A DNA stretch of 64,000 nucleotides from an uncultured Clostridia bacterium (lineage in GTDB: Bacteria > Bacillota > Clostridia > TANB77 > CAG-508), in contig CAKOTZ010000002.1 in assembly GCA_934120395.1 (NCBI GenBank), positions 62,001 through 126,000 on the forward strand, in the 5' to 3' direction. The position numbers and the translations under genes were made by a program. Shown here piece by piece: positions 62,339 through 64,000 of this stretch (position 1 is the stretch's first letter; each line of letters starts with the position of its first letter). Below the pieces are notes generated by a model. The model saw only the letters and a list, made by a program, of their open reading frames with translations. It was not told where the DNA came from and searched no databases.

Positions 62339-64000
62339 TTATCCAAACAAACTCATTTGATTGCTTTGGCTCATTCCTTCCAAGCAACCAGAATTTTTTA
62401 GCATTTCTATAACTGACTTTCCAGCTTTAGAACGAATTTGTAAATCATTAATAGACATGAACTTTCCATCTTTTCTAGCTTCTTGTATGCTCTGTGCAGC
62501 AACAGTTCCCAATCCTGGTATACTATTTAGAGGTGGTCTAATTCCATCATCTTCCATAATAAATCTTGTTGCATCAGATTTATATAAATCAATTGGTAAA
62601 AATTCTAATCCTCTTTCATACATTTCTAATACAATTTCTAATATACTATATACATTTTTATCCTTTACCGTAATATTATTTCCTTGTAATTCTAGCTCTC
62701 TCATTTTATTTTTAACCTTTTCTTTTCCATGAATCATAATATCACTGTCAAATTCATTAGCACGAATAGAGAAAAATGCAGTATAATATGCCTTTGGTAT
62801 GTGTACTTTAAACCATGCTATACGGAAGGCCATTGTTACATAAGCTGCAGCATGCGCCTTAGGAAACATATACTTGATTTTTTTACATGAAGTAATATAC
62901 CAATCAGGCACATTGTATTCTCGCATTGTAGCTTCTTGCTCTTCTGTTAATCCCTTTCCTTTACGTACACACTCCATAATTTTAAATGATACCTTTGGTG
63001 GTAAACCTTTTTTTATTAGATAAATCATAATATCATCTCTAGTACATATTGCTTCACTTAAAACTATGGTACCTTCTTCAATTAAAGATTGTGCATTATT
63101 TAACCACACATCTGTACCATGAGATAAACCAGAAATACGTATTAATTCTTCAAAAGTTTTTGGCTTTGTATCAACCAACATACCTCTAACAAACTTTGTT
63201 CCAAATTCAGGAACTCCAAATGTTCCTACGTCAGAATTTATCTGTTTTGGGCTTACTCCAATTGCTTCTGTTGAAGAAAAAATAGACATTGTAGCCTTGT
63301 CATCCAATGGAATGGTTTTTGGGTCAATTCCAGTAATATCCTGAAGCATACGAATAACTGTTGGATCATCATGGCCTAAAATATCAAGTTTCAATAGGTT
63401 TTTATCAATAGAGTGATAGTCAAAATGTGTAGTAATAATATCTGAATTTGGATCATCGGCAGGATGTTGTACTGGACAAAATTCATATATTTCTCTATCT
63501 CTTGGTACAACAATAATTCCTCCTGGATGCTGTCCTGTCGTTCTTTTTACTCCTGTACAACCTATAGCAATTCTAGCCACTTCCGCATTGTTAACTGGTA
63601 TTTGACGTTCTTCATAATATTTTTTTACATATCCAAATGCTGTTTTTTCCGCAACTGTTCCTATTGTCCCTGCTTTGAATGTTTTTCCTGTTCCAAACAA
63701 TACTTCTGTATATTTATGAGCCTTTGCTTGGTATTCTCCTGAAAAGTTTAAATCAATGTCGGGCTCTTTGTCTCCATCAAATCCTAGGAATGTTTCAAAT
63801 GGAATATCCATACCATCTTTATCTAGTGGATGTCCACACTTTGGACAAAGTTTATCGGGCAAATCAAAGCCATTTTTATATCCATAATCTGTAAAGTCTG
63901 AATATTTACATTTTGGACATCTATAATGCGCTGGTAAAGAGTTTACCTCTGTAATTCCTGTCATATTTGCAACAAACGAAGAACCTACAGACCCTCTCGA
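62339..64000 (-). CDS. polC: DNA polymerase III alpha subunit PolC (C-terminal part, truncated by window)
   Basis: The frame runs off the right edge; 553 residues are visible, the C-terminal part of a roughly 1400-residue protein. The first visible residues SRGSVGSSFVANMTGITEVN, the zinc-binding block CPKCKYSDFTDYG..CPKCGHPLDKDG, and GDKEPDIDLNFSGEYQ with catalytic aspartates are PolC-specific. GIKCTGVKRTTGQHPGGI and the closing helix-hairpin-helix (SIPGLGTVAAQSIQEARKDG) follow. PolC is the replicative polymerase of low-GC Gram-positives. The ATG inside the frame at 63964 is not the true start. Confidence 0.96.
   Translation of the reverse strand, partial: SRGSVGSSFVANMTGITEVNSLPAHYRCPKCKYSDFTDYGYKNGFDLPDKLCPKCGHPLDKDGMDIPFETFLGFDGDKEPDIDLNFSGEYQAKAHKYTEVLFGTGKTFKAGTIGTVAEKTAFGYVKKYYEERQIPVNNAEVARIAIGCTGVKRTTGQHPGGIIVVPRDREIYEFCPVQHPADDPNSDIITTHFDYHSIDKNLLKLDILGHDDPTVIRMLQDITGIDPKTIPLDDKATMSIFSSTEAIGVSPKQINSDVGTFGVPEFGTKFVRGMLVDTKPKTFEELIRISGLSHGTDVWLNNAQSLIEEGTIVLSEAICTRDDIMIYLIKKGLPPKVSFKIMECVRKGKGLTEEQEATMREYNVPDWYITSCKKIKYMFPKAHAAAYVTMAFRIAWFKVHIPKAYYTAFFSIRANEFDSDIMIHGKEKVKNKMRELELQGNNITVKDKNVYSILEIVLEMYERGLEFLPIDLYKSDATRFIMEDDGIRPPLNSIPGLGTVAAQSIQEARKDGKFMSINDLQIRSKAGKSVIEMLKNSGCLEGMSQSNQMSLFG

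Noticed and set aside
1..64000. tRNA genes, rRNA genes, CRISPR arrays, insertion sequences or prophage
   Set aside because: None recognised on either strand by eye.

Overview
The window is low-GC DNA from a spore-forming Gram-positive bacterium, most likely an uncultured gut-type member of Clostridia (Bacillota). The evidence is a Firmicutes-type PolC, an undivided sporulation sigma-K gene, an alpha/beta-type spore protein, RecD2, AddA, YlxM-Ffh, WhiA, a minimal SufBC system, and strong AGGAGG ribosome sites with some TTG starts. No tRNA or rRNA gene, CRISPR array, transposase or phage gene was seen. Genus cannot be fixed from the sequence.

Layout. 1-1.4 kb: a truncated membrane-anchored ORF and a sulfatase-modifying-factor-like protein. 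1.5-5.5 kb: the ribosome/secretion operon ylxM-ffh-rpsP-khpA-rimM-trmD-rplS on the minus strand. 5.6-14 kb: an RluA-type pseudouridine synthase, an acyl-CoA ligase diverging from a DUF1836 gene, ftsH, and a DUF1189-alr-femAB cell-wall cluster. 14-21.9 kb: cysS, a class A penicillin-binding protein, then prmC-whiA-hemW-dprA. 22.0-22.2 kb: a probable 6S RNA. 22.4-30.8 kb: PflX-like radical SAM protein, DUF5662, guanine deaminase, sigK, a Phd/ParE-type toxin-antitoxin pair, a MATE transporter fused to a cytidylate-kinase-like domain, a LOG protein, metG and a spore protein. 31-41.3 kb: a surface-assembly locus. 41.4-48.7 kb: a KAP-type ATPase, comF, recD2, rqcH and small ORFs. 48.7-58.8 kb: ligA, pgsA, addA, a helical-bundle protein, a CBS/DUF21 protein, sufB-sufC and plsC. 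58.9-64 kb: a radical SAM fragment, an AbiE toxin-antitoxin operon, rlmD and the 3' part of polC.

Two things stand out. First, three conserved genes (trmD, dprA, rlmD) are each interrupted by one extra C that creates an in-frame CGG, and each is restored to its family's C terminus by skipping that C and reading the next three bases (GGA, GGC, GGT) as glycine. In a hand scan of all other genes here I found no other in-frame CGG. CGG therefore looks like an abandoned codon whose only remaining uses are +1 frameshift sites of form N-C-A/T-C-G-G-N. This could be a genome-wide recoding system.

Second, two convergent genes for about 1150-residue secreted dockerin proteins begin with a perfect 278-bp inverted repeat and share a central nested terminator. 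Next to them lie a cohesin-like wall-anchored protein, a sortase and a dockerin-bearing amidase. This looks like a cohesin-dockerin surface coat whose two alternative coat genes could be swapped by inversion, as in the slpA/slpB switch of Lactobacillus acidophilus.
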